DNA of 64,000 nt from Variovorax brevis. GTDB taxonomy: Bacteria > Pseudomonadota > Gammaproteobacteria > Burkholderiales > Burkholderiaceae_C. A program made the translations under genes and the position numbers. Of the stretch, positions 9,191-16,819 are shown in pieces. Below the pieces are notes generated by a model. It ran no database searches. It had not been told where the DNA came from and worked only from the letters and a program-made list of their open reading frames with translations. The first letter of the stretch is position 1; every line of letters starts with the position of its first letter. The stretch is from contig NZ_JASZYG010000019.1 of assembly GCF_030317105.1 (NCBI RefSeq), positions 1 through 64,000 on the forward strand, given 5' to 3'.

Positions 9191-9955
9191 TCTGGCTGCA
9201 CGCATCGAACGTCTGTTCACGGTCGAGCACTGGCGCGTGGGAACCATCGCGCGCCAGTTGCACGTGCACCGCGACACGGTGCGCCGTGTGCTGCGTGCAC
9301 GCGCCGTGGTCCCGCCGGGCGTGCCGCTGCGCCCAAGCCTGATCGATACCTACCGAGCGTTCATCCTCGAGACGCTGGAGAAGTACCCGACGCTGACGGC
9401 CAGCCGGTTGCATGACATGGTGTGCGAGCGCGGCTATGCGGGGCAAGCCAGCCACTTCCGTTACCTGGTGAGCACGATGCGGCCCCGGCCACCGGCCGAG
9501 GCCTACCTGCGCCTTCGCACGTTGCCAGGCGAACAAATGCAATGTGACTGGGCCCACTTCGATCACCTGCAGATCGGCCGTGCGCGGCGCCCGCTCATGG
9601 GCTTCGTGACGGTGCTGAGCTACTCGCGGCGCGTCTTCCTGCGCTTCTGCCTCAATGCCCAGATGGACAGCTTCCTGCGTGGCCACGTCGAGGCGTTTGA
9701 CGCGTTTGGCGGGACCGTCAGAACGATCCTCTATGACAATCTTAAAAGCGTCGTGCTCGAGCGCGTGGGCGATGCGATCCGCTTCAATCCGGAATTTCTG
9801 GCCTTCGCCAAACACTACCGCTTCGAGCCTCGTCCCGTGGCGGTCGCACGAGGAAATCAGAAGGGACGGGTTGAAAGGCAAATCGATTTCATTAGTAAAT
9901 CCTTCTTCGCCGGGCGCGAGTTCACCGATGTGGCCGACCTGAACGCCCAGGCGCG
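9174..9955 (+). pseudogene. istA: Truncated IstA transposase (IS21 family)
   Basis: About 260 residues remain. A helix-turn-helix is visible (WRVGTIARQLHVHRDTVRRVL, about 17-37). The first part of the DDE domain follows (QMQCDWAHFDHLQIG and ILYDNLKSVVLERVGD), then GRVERQIDFISKSFFAGREFTDVADLNAQA. Full-length relatives run to about 400-500 residues. Here the sequence jumps after NAQA directly into the middle of istB in a different frame, so the C-terminal domain is missing. The ATG at 9174 matches the family start MTIPLDLAARI. Confidence 0.85.
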
Positions 9956-10375
9956 CTGTTCACCACCGCCGGGCAGATGCTCAGCGAGCTCGCCGCGCTG
10001 GACAGCGACTCGGCCCTGCGCCGCCGGTTGCAACACTACGCCGCCCCGGATCTACTTCTGGTGGACGAAGTGGGGTATCTCTCGTACTCCAATCGCCATG
10101 CCGACATGCTCTTCGAGCTGGTCAGCCGACGCTACCTGCACAAGAGCACCATCGTGACAACGAATCGCCGATTCGCCGACTGGGGCGAGGTCTTCCCCAA
10201 CGCCGCCTGCGTGGTCTCCCTGGTCGACCGGCTGATGCACCGCGCCGAGGTCGTGCGCATCGAGGGCGACTCGTACCGCCAGAAAGAAGCGGAAGAACGC
10301 GCCACGCAACGCGCGACTGCCCGCAGCGCCACGGCACGCTCGAAGCCAGCGTCCACGCGCCAGCCGCGTGCGTGA
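9956..10375 (+). pseudogene. istB: Truncated IstB ATPase (IS21 family)
   Basis: The sequence begins at LFTTAGQMLSELAALDSDSA and continues through the Walker B segment LLLVDEVGYLSYSNRHADML, the sensor-like STIVTTNRRFADWGEVFPNA and the tail RLMHRAEVVRIEGDSYRQKEA. About 110 N-terminal residues, including the Walker A loop, are absent. The family tail is extended by a basic Ala/Thr/Arg stretch. It cannot hydrolyse ATP normally. Confidence 0.85.
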
Positions 10376-10387
10376 CGCCCCCAGGCC

Positions 10388-10618
10388 ATGGCTGCCTCGA
10401 TGAAACCGCAGCGGCGCAAGCGCACGCCCCGAGAGAATGCTGCGTTCGCGCTGCCGTCGCACTGGTCGCCCAAGCAGGCCCTCGCCATCTTCGAGTGCCT
10501 CGAACTGATGCGTGAGCAGCTCTGGCTCGCCTACGGCCCCGAAATCCAACGCGCCTGGCGTGATCAACTCGTGCCCGATCGCGCCCCAGCCAAACTCGAT
10601 CCCGACTCGCCGTTCTGA
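10388..10618 (+). CDS. Small IS21-associated passenger protein
   Basis: A 76-residue protein with a basic N-terminus (MKPQRRKRTPRENAAF) and an amphipathic region (WSPKQALAIFECLELMREQLWLAYGPEIQRAW). Similar short genes follow istB in related elements. It starts 12 bp after the istB fragment and ends just before the element's hairpin. The function is unknown, and I infer it belongs to the insertion element. Confidence 0.55.
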   Translation: MAASMKPQRRKRTPRENAAFALPSHWSPKQALAIFECLELMREQLWLAYGPEIQRAWRDQLVPDRAPAKLDPDSPF

Positions 10619-10639
10619 CTGCGCAGCGGCGTCGCCCAA

Positions 10640-10675
10640 AGAGCAGATGCCCCTGCGGGGCCATCTGCTCTTCTT
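10640..10675 (+). terminator. Hairpin terminator at the end of the IS21 genes
   Basis: A ten-base perfect stem (AGAGCAGATG / CATCTGCTCT) is extended inside by CCCC/GGGG around a TGC loop and followed by TCTTC. The T-run is weak but the stem is strong, and it sits 22 bp after the last passenger gene. Confidence 0.6.
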
Positions 10676-10904
10676 CACATCAAACTGGGGCAACAAAACC
10701 GCGCCCTCACCGGCGTATAGCAGCGGATCTATACCGTCGCCAACAACTGGTGCAGGAGCTTGGGTTGCACGCCTGAGCAACTGCGCGCTGCCGTGCAAGC
10801 CGCGGGCCACGCGGCCGATGCCGTCCTCTAAAGCACCTGTCCGGAAAATGGCCCGCGATCGCGGTCGTCGACATGGCTGCCAAGGACCGCGATCCGCCTG
10901 CCCG

Positions 10905-12017
10905 TTACCGGGCGGCCTCGGCCTTGACAGCGGGCGACAACGGCGTCTGCGCGACCAGGGGCCGGTCCCTCATGCGCGTGAAAGGCAGTTCGATGAACCA
11001 GTAACTCAGGCAGGCTGCGCCGACGGCCTGAAGAATGTTGTACGGAAAGCCCCAGCCCACCGGCGACGCGCCGTACAGGAACAGTTGCTGCCAGAGGTAC
11101 AGGCTGTAGGAAATGGAGCCCACGAAGACGAAAGCCCGTATGCGCAACAGGCGCGAAAGCCAGAAGTCCTTGCGCGTCGCGAGCGCTACGACAAGGAGGC
11201 CCGCGAGCGCGGCGGCCACGGTAACGCCATAGGTCGAGGTCCAGAAGCCGCCGAGGCGCAGCCCCAACTGCGGGATGACACCCACCAGCGCCACGAAAGC
11301 GAGCGTCAGCCAGAGGCTGCCATGCTTCCAGGACCGGATCCGTGCCGCGATCTCGTCGCGCCGCAGGGCACACCAACAGCCAATCAGGATGGTGTCAAGC
11401 CCGGTGTGCAGCATCATGCCCAGTTGGCCGCGCAGGCGCGGGGCCAGAAAGTACGTGGCGATGCGCAACAACGGAATGCAAAGGATCAGCAGTGGCAGCC
11501 AGGCCTTGCGCCCGGTGCGCAGGAACAGCACCAGCATCGGTGGCCAGATCCAGTAGAACTGCTCTTCCAGGGCCAGGCTCCAGAAATGGCCCAGAAACCA
11601 CTCGCCTTGCAGGCGTGGGACGGCGGGGGGGAAGAGGCCGTTCAGCGCAGCGCCGTAGTTCCAGACCTGCAAGGCGGCGTAAGTGAACTGTTGCCAGCCG
11701 ATGTCGAGCTGTCCGGCCCAAGTCAGGAGCGCGAGTACCAGCAGGAAGGCATAGGATGCTGGCCAGATGCGCAGGACGCGGCGCCTGTAGAAGGCGTACA
11801 GCCCCAGCCGCCCCGTGGCTTCATATTCGGCTCGCAGGATGCCAGTGATCAGGAAGCCACTCAACACAAAGAAGATCTGCACACCCACGCCCGCCAGCGG
11901 CCGCACAGGGGAAAGCCAGCCCTGGTAACCGCCGACCAGGGTGCCGCCGGCGTGCGACAACACCACCATCAATATGGCGACGCAGCGCAGGCCTGTCAGT
12001 TCCGGAAGTCGGGTCAT
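10905..12017 (-). CDS. Acyltransferase 3 (OafA/YrhL-type) membrane protein
   Basis: A 370-residue inner-membrane protein with about 10 spans. The family start RLPELTGLRCVAILMVVLSHAGG contains the conserved H after the first span, and GVGVQIFFVLSGFLITGIL and FYRRRVLRIWPASY follow. The SLALEEQFYWIWPP motif (E and Y conserved) lies at about 145-158, and ISYSLYLWQQ near 310. Members transfer acetyl or other acyl groups to surface polysaccharides. It is the last gene of a leftward set (14495, 14208, 13839, 12017), with an 86-bp gap after the glycine-rich gene. Likely role: O-acylation of the glycan made by neighbouring genes. Confidence 0.88.
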   Translation of the reverse strand: MTRLPELTGLRCVAILMVVLSHAGGTLVGGYQGWLSPVRPLAGVGVQIFFVLSGFLITGILRAEYEATGRLGLYAFYRRRVLRIWPASYAFLLVLALLTWAGQLDIGWQQFTYAALQVWNYGAALNGLFPPAVPRLQGEWFLGHFWSLALEEQFYWIWPPMLVLFLRTGRKAWLPLLILCIPLLRIATYFLAPRLRGQLGMMLHTGLDTILIGCWCALRRDEIAARIRSWKHGSLWLTLAFVALVGVIPQLGLRLGGFWTSTYGVTVAAALAGLLVVALATRKDFWLSRLLRIRAFVFVGSISYSLYLWQQLFLYGASPVGWGFPYNILQAVGAACLSYWFIELPFTRMRDRPLVAQTPLSPAVKAEAAR

Positions 12018-12102
12018 TCAGCTTTGTGCAGGGACACCGAAGCCCAAGCCCCTGGACGGCCAGATGGCGCTACCGGCAGAACTCGCCAGCGGGCGCTTCA
12101 TG

Positions 12103-13839
12103 TCAGCGGCTACCGCCGCCGGGTCCGCCGCCGCCACCACCGGGACCGCCACCACCGGGACCGCCGCCACCACCGGGTCCGCCACCGCCGCCACCGGGTC
12201 CGCCGCCACCGCCACCGGGACCGCCGCCGCCACCGGGACCGCCGCCGCCACCGGGTCCGCCGCCGCCACCACCGGGACCGCCGCCGCCACCACCGGGACC
12301 GCCGCCGCCACCGGGTCCGCCGCCGCCACCACCGGGTCCGCCGCCGCCACCACCGGGACCGCCGCCGCCACCGGGTCCGCCGCCGCCACCACCGGGTCCG
12401 CCGCCGCCACCACCGGGTCCGCCACCACCGCCACCGGGTCCGCCACCACCGCCACCGGGTCCGCCGCCACCACCACCGGGACCGCCGCCACCACCACCGG
12501 GACCGCCACCACCGCCACCGGGTCCGCCGCCACCGCCACCGGGACCGCCGCCACCGGGTCCGCCGCCGCCACCGCCGCCACCGGTACCACCACCAGCGCT
12601 GGCGGCAGCGCTGGCGGCAGCACTACCGCCGCCGCCGGGTCCCCCGCCCATTCCGCCTCCAGGGGGGCCGATTCCAGCGCTGGTCGCTGCACTACCAATC
12701 CCGGCATCACCACCACCGTATGCATTGCCGGCATTGGGGCTGCCGCCGCCCCGAACCGCGGCTTTCTCGAAGCCGCCAGTCGGGCTCGTTCCTTTGGAAG
12801 CCGCAATTCCCGTCGCTGTCTGACCCAACGGTATGCCCGAGATGGATGTGGTAGCCGGATTCGACACGTGAGCCCCGGGCACCGGCGCGCTGATACAGAT
12901 GGCTTCGCCGAAGGGGTTGTACCGATCGCAACGTGTCATGCTGGCCGTCTCACGAGGTATGCTGCTTTGAACCGGCGCGGTCGGACTCGCAAGCGGTGCA
13001 GTACTACCGAGGTCCGCCTGTTCGTTGCGCAGTGGGCGACGGTGGTCAATGACGGTCGACTTGGCGTGGGCGACTACAATTGTGCGCCGCGCTCTTTCAG
13101 TTCTTGTCATCCTGTCGCGCTGCAGCGGACCGGCGCGCGCGCGCTGAGGTTCAGCCAGCGATTGCGGCGACGGGGTCTGGGGAGCCCGTGCCTCCGATGT
13201 TCGTGACGCCGCAGCCACTGAATCAAATCGGTCCTGTGCTTCGGACGCTAGTGGTTTCGATGCTGCTGCCTGCGGTTCTTCCGGCGCTACCGCCACGTGA
13301 TGCGTTTCAGGCTGCGCCTCCTCCAACGAGGGCGCCGGCTTGACGTTATGTTCGGCCATCGTTGCGACCGCGACTGGCGCGGCCGGCAACGAATCCGTCA
13401 GCAGTTTTGGAAGCGACCCGGCCGACAACTCGGACTGTTGCCAACGGATCGCCGCCGCTTTGGGAACTGCACGCGCCACTATGCGATTCCAGTACCAAAA
13501 TACGAACGCCGCGCTCAACAGCACGATGACCATCATCAACAACGTGACAGGCACATCGAGGCCGCCGGGACGAGGTGGCTTGCTCGTGATCTCGCGTTTG
13601 ATGGTGGGCGAAGCCCACCGATCCCCTGTCACCGCCGCTTGCATTCGGGCGGGCACCGTCATCGGCACGGGGGGCGTGACCTTGGGGGCTTTTGCGACTC
13701 TGGTGGTCCATCCATCATTCGAGGGCCCTGCCGGAACATTCGCGGGCGTGCGAATTCCGCTGAACTTGCCTGCGCATCCTCGGCAATACTTGGCGCGGTC
13801 CCGGTTCGCGGTGTGGCAGGACTCGCAGAACTTCGTCAT
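12103..13839 (-). CDS. Zinc-ribbon, single-span membrane protein with long glycine-rich tail
   Basis: A 578-residue protein in five parts. Residues 1-25 form a zinc ribbon with two CxxC pairs (CESC, CRGC). Residues 26-95 are a basic linker. A transmembrane helix, VPVTLLMMVIVLLSAAFVFWYW, lies at about 96-117. Residues 118-290 are a Pro/Ala/Glu-rich stalk. Next comes a conserved block containing MTRCDRYNPFGEAICISAP and TATGIAA (about 300-350). The tail is several hundred residues of GGGGGGP repeats. The block and the start of the Gly tract recur in the sugar transferase at 40166. Topology is probably zinc ribbon in the cytoplasm and the tail outside the inner membrane. Function is unknown. A role in polysaccharide assembly is inferred from neighbours. 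Confidence 0.65.
   Translation of the reverse strand: MTKFCESCHTANRDRAKYCRGCAGKFSGIRTPANVPAGPSNDGWTTRVAKAPKVTPPVPMTVPARMQAAVTGDRWASPTIKREITSKPPRPGGLDVPVTLLMMVIVLLSAAFVFWYWNRIVARAVPKAAAIRWQQSELSAGSLPKLLTDSLPAAPVAVATMAEHNVKPAPSLEEAQPETHHVAVAPEEPQAAASKPLASEAQDRFDSVAAASRTSEARAPQTPSPQSLAEPQRARAGPLQRDRMTRTERARRTIVVAHAKSTVIDHRRPLRNEQADLGSTAPLASPTAPVQSSIPRETASMTRCDRYNPFGEAICISAPVPGAHVSNPATTSISGIPLGQTATGIAASKGTSPTGGFEKAAVRGGGSPNAGNAYGGGDAGIGSAATSAGIGPPGGGMGGGPGGGGSAAASAAASAGGGTGGGGGGGGPGGGGPGGGGGGPGGGGGGPGGGGGGPGGGGGGPGGGGGGPGGGGGGPGGGGGGPGGGGGGPGGGGGPGGGGGGPGGGGGGPGGGGGPGGGGGGPGGGGGGPGGGGGPGGGGGPGGGGGGPGGGGGGPGGGGGPGGGGPGGGGGGPGGGSR
12107..12600. repeat. Dense CCGCCGCCACCACCGGG-type tandem repeat
   Basis: About 490 bp of imperfect tandem units of 9, 12, 15 and 18 bp built from CCGCC, ACC and GGG/GGT/GGA. 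They encode GGGGGGP units on the minus strand. Unit length varies by multiples of three, which keeps the frame open. All frames are open here because stops cannot form, so several spurious long frames arise. The tract is a likely slippage hotspot. Confidence 0.9.
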
Positions 13840-13863
13840 GACAATGACAGCGAGGGTGGGAAC

Positions 13864-14208
13864 TTACGGAACCGGATGGGATGCGGTGACCATCGCGAGC
13901 AAGCTGATCACCACCGCGAGGGCCGGGTCCATTCCCGACGCCCGAACCCGTATCGAGTGCCCGGACAAGACCGTCTCGCGCACGGGAAAGCGCTTCGCGT
14001 CGTCCTTGGTGGACACATGGAACGGCAGCAACTGGCGTGAGCAACATTTGCAGCAGCACGCGGAACCCGTGGTGAAGGTTTGGCATGCACTGCCGAGTTC
14101 GGCGTAAAGAGCGACCAATTTCAGCGTTGATTGGTCGACGGGACTGGCGGAGGCGACGGCGCGCGGCGTGACTTCGGGCTCGTCACGGTTGATGGCGGCG
14201 GCGATCAT
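13864..14208 (-). CDS. Small protein with C-terminal membrane span
   Basis: A 114-residue protein. The start ATG 14208 overlaps the stop of the upstream 96-residue gene as ATGA and has GGGAG 7 bases upstream. Residues 35-50 contain a cysteine cluster (SACCCKCC) after ACQTFTTG. The last 22 residues (MDPALAVVISLLAMVTASHPVP) are hydrophobic, giving a tail-anchored membrane protein or a poor span. It ends 24 bp before the zinc-ribbon gene, in the same leftward unit. No family is recognised. The translational overlap supports it as a real gene. Confidence 0.5.
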   Translation of the reverse strand: MIAAAINRDEPEVTPRAVASASPVDQSTLKLVALYAELGSACQTFTTGSACCCKCCSRQLLPFHVSTKDDAKRFPVRETVLSGHSIRVRASGMDPALAVVISLLAMVTASHPVP

Positions 14209-14495
14209 CGAGGATCTCCCACATCGGCGATCGCCGGGCCATTCAACAAAGGCGCCACAATGAGCCCCGACGCCCATGGTCCGTCGTCCTGCTCAGGCCG
14301 TGCGTCCGCCATCGCCCGGCGCATGCAAGTTTTGCCCGCTGCATGCCGAAACGCGTTGACCCCGGCCTGGCGCATGCGACGATTCGGCGAAGCGCGACTG
14401 CGGTGTGCCATGGAACGGGCTCCTTGGAGGGGAGGATCAAACAGCCTTGTTCGTCGACGGACCCGCGCTTGCGCCCGCACGCCGGGTCTTGCCAT
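14205..14495 (-). CDS. Hypothetical protein, first gene of a leftward operon
   Basis: A 96-residue protein with a very basic N-terminus (MARPGVRAQARVRRRTRLF) and a hydrophobic, proline-containing end (GLIVAPLLNGPAIADV). It is not recognised. Support comes from signals. AAGGAG lies five bases before the ATG, the 17-bp palindrome ATGGGA-N5-TCACAT sits 23 bp upstream, and the stop overlaps the next start (ATGA). An alternative is that only a shorter internal start is used. Confidence 0.45.
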   Translation of the reverse strand: MARPGVRAQARVRRRTRLFDPPLQGARSMAHRSRASPNRRMRQAGVNAFRHAAGKTCMRRAMADARPEQDDGPWASGLIVAPLLNGPAIADVGDPR

Positions 14496-15071
14496 CGCAG
14501 CTCCTTGGTGAACAATAAATGGGAACGTTTCACATCAGATGGAGTTGTCCACCATTTGGAGTCACCGAGATGTAAGACGGAGGCTGATGTCGCTGCGGGA
14601 GGGTAACAAGTGGTATTCGCCACGCTTCGAGGCGCTACGCATGCGTGGCCGGCGCTTGCAGGTTGCCTCGTCCAGACAAGATTCAGAATGAGCTTCTGCT
14701 GCAAAAGCGCCATTGCGATAGACCGTCGGCCTTTTGAATGGAGGGTCAAGGGCACGGCCTGCTGCAGGTCCGCCTCTTCGGCCGCCCCAACGCGCCGAGG
14801 GCGCGCGACGTCCTCACGCACGCTCTCAGGGAAGCCATGCTGTTCGGCCGCGCCCGGCGCTGCGGTATCGAAGATTGCAGTGTCGAGCCTGGGCGCGAGT
14901 CTATCGTTCGGCGCTCGCGCGGTACCGCGATTGAGGGGAGGGGAGGAAAGAAGCGGGGCTACTGAGGCTGGGGTTCAGAAATTGGCGAGCGCCATGTCCG
15001 CGCATGCGTTCGAGCCCGCGACGAAGCGGTTTCGCAGGCTGGCCAGGCTCCGCGTTCGCACCTGAATTCGT
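14496..15071. other. Promoter region and unrecognised sequence
   Basis: Apart from the palindromic site at 14519-14535 there is no recognisable gene. The open frames have no family resemblance. The right end runs into IS110 remains. Confidence 0.4.
14519..14535 (-). promoter_or_regulatory. Palindromic operator-like site 1 (ATGGGA-N5-TCACAT)
   Basis: ATGGGA, five bases (ACGTT), TCACAT. One of four near-identical sites in the window, 23 bp upstream of the 14495 start. See the sites at 20000, 21827 and 41514. Confidence 0.6.
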
Positions 15072-15218
15072 GCTCAAGCCGATGCCGGCCAGTAGTGCCG
15101 TGGCGGTGGTTGCGCCGATGTCGCTCTGGCACATCAACCGGCGCGCGAGCGAAGCCTCGCACGTCATCGCAAACATGCGCTCGTCCACGCGACGGAGCTC
15201 GCTGAGCAAGTTGCCGAC
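15072..15218 (-). pseudogene. Fragment of an IS110/IS116-type transposase
   Basis: About 48 residues (LLSELRRVDERMFAMTCEAS, then RRLMCQSDIGATTATALLAGIG) match the C-terminal helix-hairpin domain of IS110-family transposases, where the usual text is IPGIG-x-TATALLA. Flanking sequence on both sides is unrelated. It is a relic only. Confidence 0.7.
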
Positions 15219-15468
15219 GGGTGCTTGTACCGTCGTCCGTTCGACGAGCCTTGAAGAGAGGCTATGCCGACGCCCCGCTGGCAACCCATGGTTAATGCGT
15301 GGGTGCAACATGCGTTGAAAAGGTCTGACGATAATTGCTCAAGATGCGGTGGCGTCGTTAAGAAGTCGTTCATGATTCGATCACGAACCATCGACGCAGC
15401 TTGTGGATTCCGGACCTCCCGCGCAACCGCGCCAAGCCGGCCCAAGCCTCAGTTCGCCAACAGACTTC

Positions 15469-16395
15469 ATGGCCCCGACACACACTGGATCAAAAAACGG
15501 CAAGCATGATCGAGCCCGGGATCCGCTCGGAAGTCGCCTGTTGGAAAGGAGGGACGGGCAGTTGGCGTGGGTCCTCGAAGCTTGCATGCGGGTGCTACGC
15601 CCGCTGGTTCGACTCGCCCTTGCCTTTGGCGTCAAGCATGCCCATCTGGAGGAACTGCTCCGTGACATCCTGGTCGATGAGGCGCGTCGCGCGTGGACCG
15701 CCAAAGGCAGCCAACCCAACATCAGCCAGCTGTCGGTGACCACGGGGCTGAACCGCAAGGCCGTGACGACCCGGATGCGCGAAGCGGCGACTTCATTGCC
15801 CAAGACGGAGATGTCGGCGGAGGCCAAGACCTTGACCTTGTGGCTTCAGATGTTCGCGGACAACCCGGCGCACCGCTTGCTGCCCATCGTGTCCGAACAA
15901 CCATCCGTGCCGTCCTTCGAGACGGTGGCGCGGCGCGCCAGCCGAGGCGACGTGCACCACCGGGCCATCCTCGACGAACTGGTGCGTCTCCACATGGCGA
16001 CCGAACACGAAGGCACCACCGAACTCGCAGTGGCCGGGTTCGTGCCGGCGAGCGACCTGAAAGGGATGCTCTCCTTTCTGGGCGACAACTCGCGCGATCA
16101 CCTCTTGTCGAGCGTTTCGAACACCATCGGCGGGAAAGCGCCCATGCTCGAGCGATCGGTGTTCGCAACTGGCATCTCGCTCGAGGAATGCGAGCGAATT
16201 CACCAGCTCGCGCGACAACGCTGGGACGGGCTTCATGACGAGCTGGCGCGTGAGATGAGACGTGCCTGCGAGGCGGCGGACAAGACGGTTTCGGGGCGCA
16301 TCCGGGTCGGCATCTACACCTACTACGAAGACGCCGCAATGGACAACGGCGAGCCGCCGGCAACACCTTCCAGGTCGTCGCGAAAGAAAGCATGA
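15469..16395 (+). CDS. DUF6502 family protein
   Basis: A 308-residue soluble protein. The conserved N-terminal part reads VLRPLVRLALAFGVKHAHLEELLRDIL, then RRAW, then ISQLSVTTGLNRKAVTTRM, a helix-turn-helix-like segment typical of DUF6502. The C-terminal part has FETVARRASRGDVHHRAILDELVRL and GRIRVGIYTYYED. The start is uncertain. ATG 15469 is chosen, and the homologous part begins near 15588. The family is uncharacterised but looks DNA-binding, and it is often found close to DUF5666 proteins. Here a DUF5666 gene lies downstream on the opposite strand. Confidence 0.8.
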   Translation: MAPTHTGSKNGKHDRARDPLGSRLLERRDGQLAWVLEACMRVLRPLVRLALAFGVKHAHLEELLRDILVDEARRAWTAKGSQPNISQLSVTTGLNRKAVTTRMREAATSLPKTEMSAEAKTLTLWLQMFADNPAHRLLPIVSEQPSVPSFETVARRASRGDVHHRAILDELVRLHMATEHEGTTELAVAGFVPASDLKGMLSFLGDNSRDHLLSSVSNTIGGKAPMLERSVFATGISLEECERIHQLARQRWDGLHDELAREMRRACEAADKTVSGRIRVGIYTYYEDAAMDNGEPPATPSRSSRKKA

Positions 16396-16819
16396 CCAGA
16401 CAACCGCTGCGCAAGACAGAAGGCCGTACCGGGGATGACGAAGCTGTCCCACGCTTCGGCAAGTGCGCGCAGCATTGAAAGAAGCGCGAACGCTGCACTT
16501 GTCGCCACGAAAAAAGACACAGGGATCCTTCGACAGTTATCCGCTGTTCCATTCGGCTGGTTGCGAAGGCACAGAATTCATGGGCAATTGACTGCTGGGT
16601 TGAGCACTGCAGCCCTCGGGCCGGAAGCAGCCGAACGAACTGCGCACCTGAACCGGATCGCCCGGCGTGACCGAGGCAATTGGAGGGGGCGCGGCGCAAG
16701 CGGCTTCGCCGCAAACCAATTCTCCTCGCCGAAGAGTCGTCCGACCCTGCGCGCAGACCGCGCAGGCCGGTCAAAGCGGCGCCGCCCGTTATGGTCGATA
16801 CCGGATCGGCGACGCCTCA
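16396..16819. other. Convergent intergenic region
   Basis: This lies between the 3' ends of the DUF6502 and DUF5666 genes. No gene and no clear bidirectional terminator were found by eye. Confidence 0.45.

Larger units (their letters stand above)
8669..10675 (+). mobile_element. IS21-family element with internal deletion
   Basis: The order is passenger zinc-finger gene, istA (5' half only), istB (3' half only), a second small passenger gene, and a hairpin terminator. Terminal inverted repeats and target duplications were not located, so the outer limits are approximate. The missing middle removes the IstA C-terminus and the IstB ATP-binding Walker A motif. The copy is therefore expected to be immobile without help from an intact relative. 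Confidence 0.7.

Noticed and set aside
12107..12600. CRISPR array
   Set aside because: Units are contiguous and vary in length, there are no unique spacers, and no cas genes are present.
12026..12823. Plus-strand proline-glycine repeat protein (PPPPPPGPP)
   Set aside because: The tract is stop-free in every frame. Only the minus-strand frame continues into a credible protein with a zinc ribbon and a membrane span.
10512..12854. Plus-strand open frame of 780 codons ending in RRRHRHR repeats
   Set aside because: Antisense to the acyltransferase and the glycine-rich gene, with extreme composition caused by the repeat.
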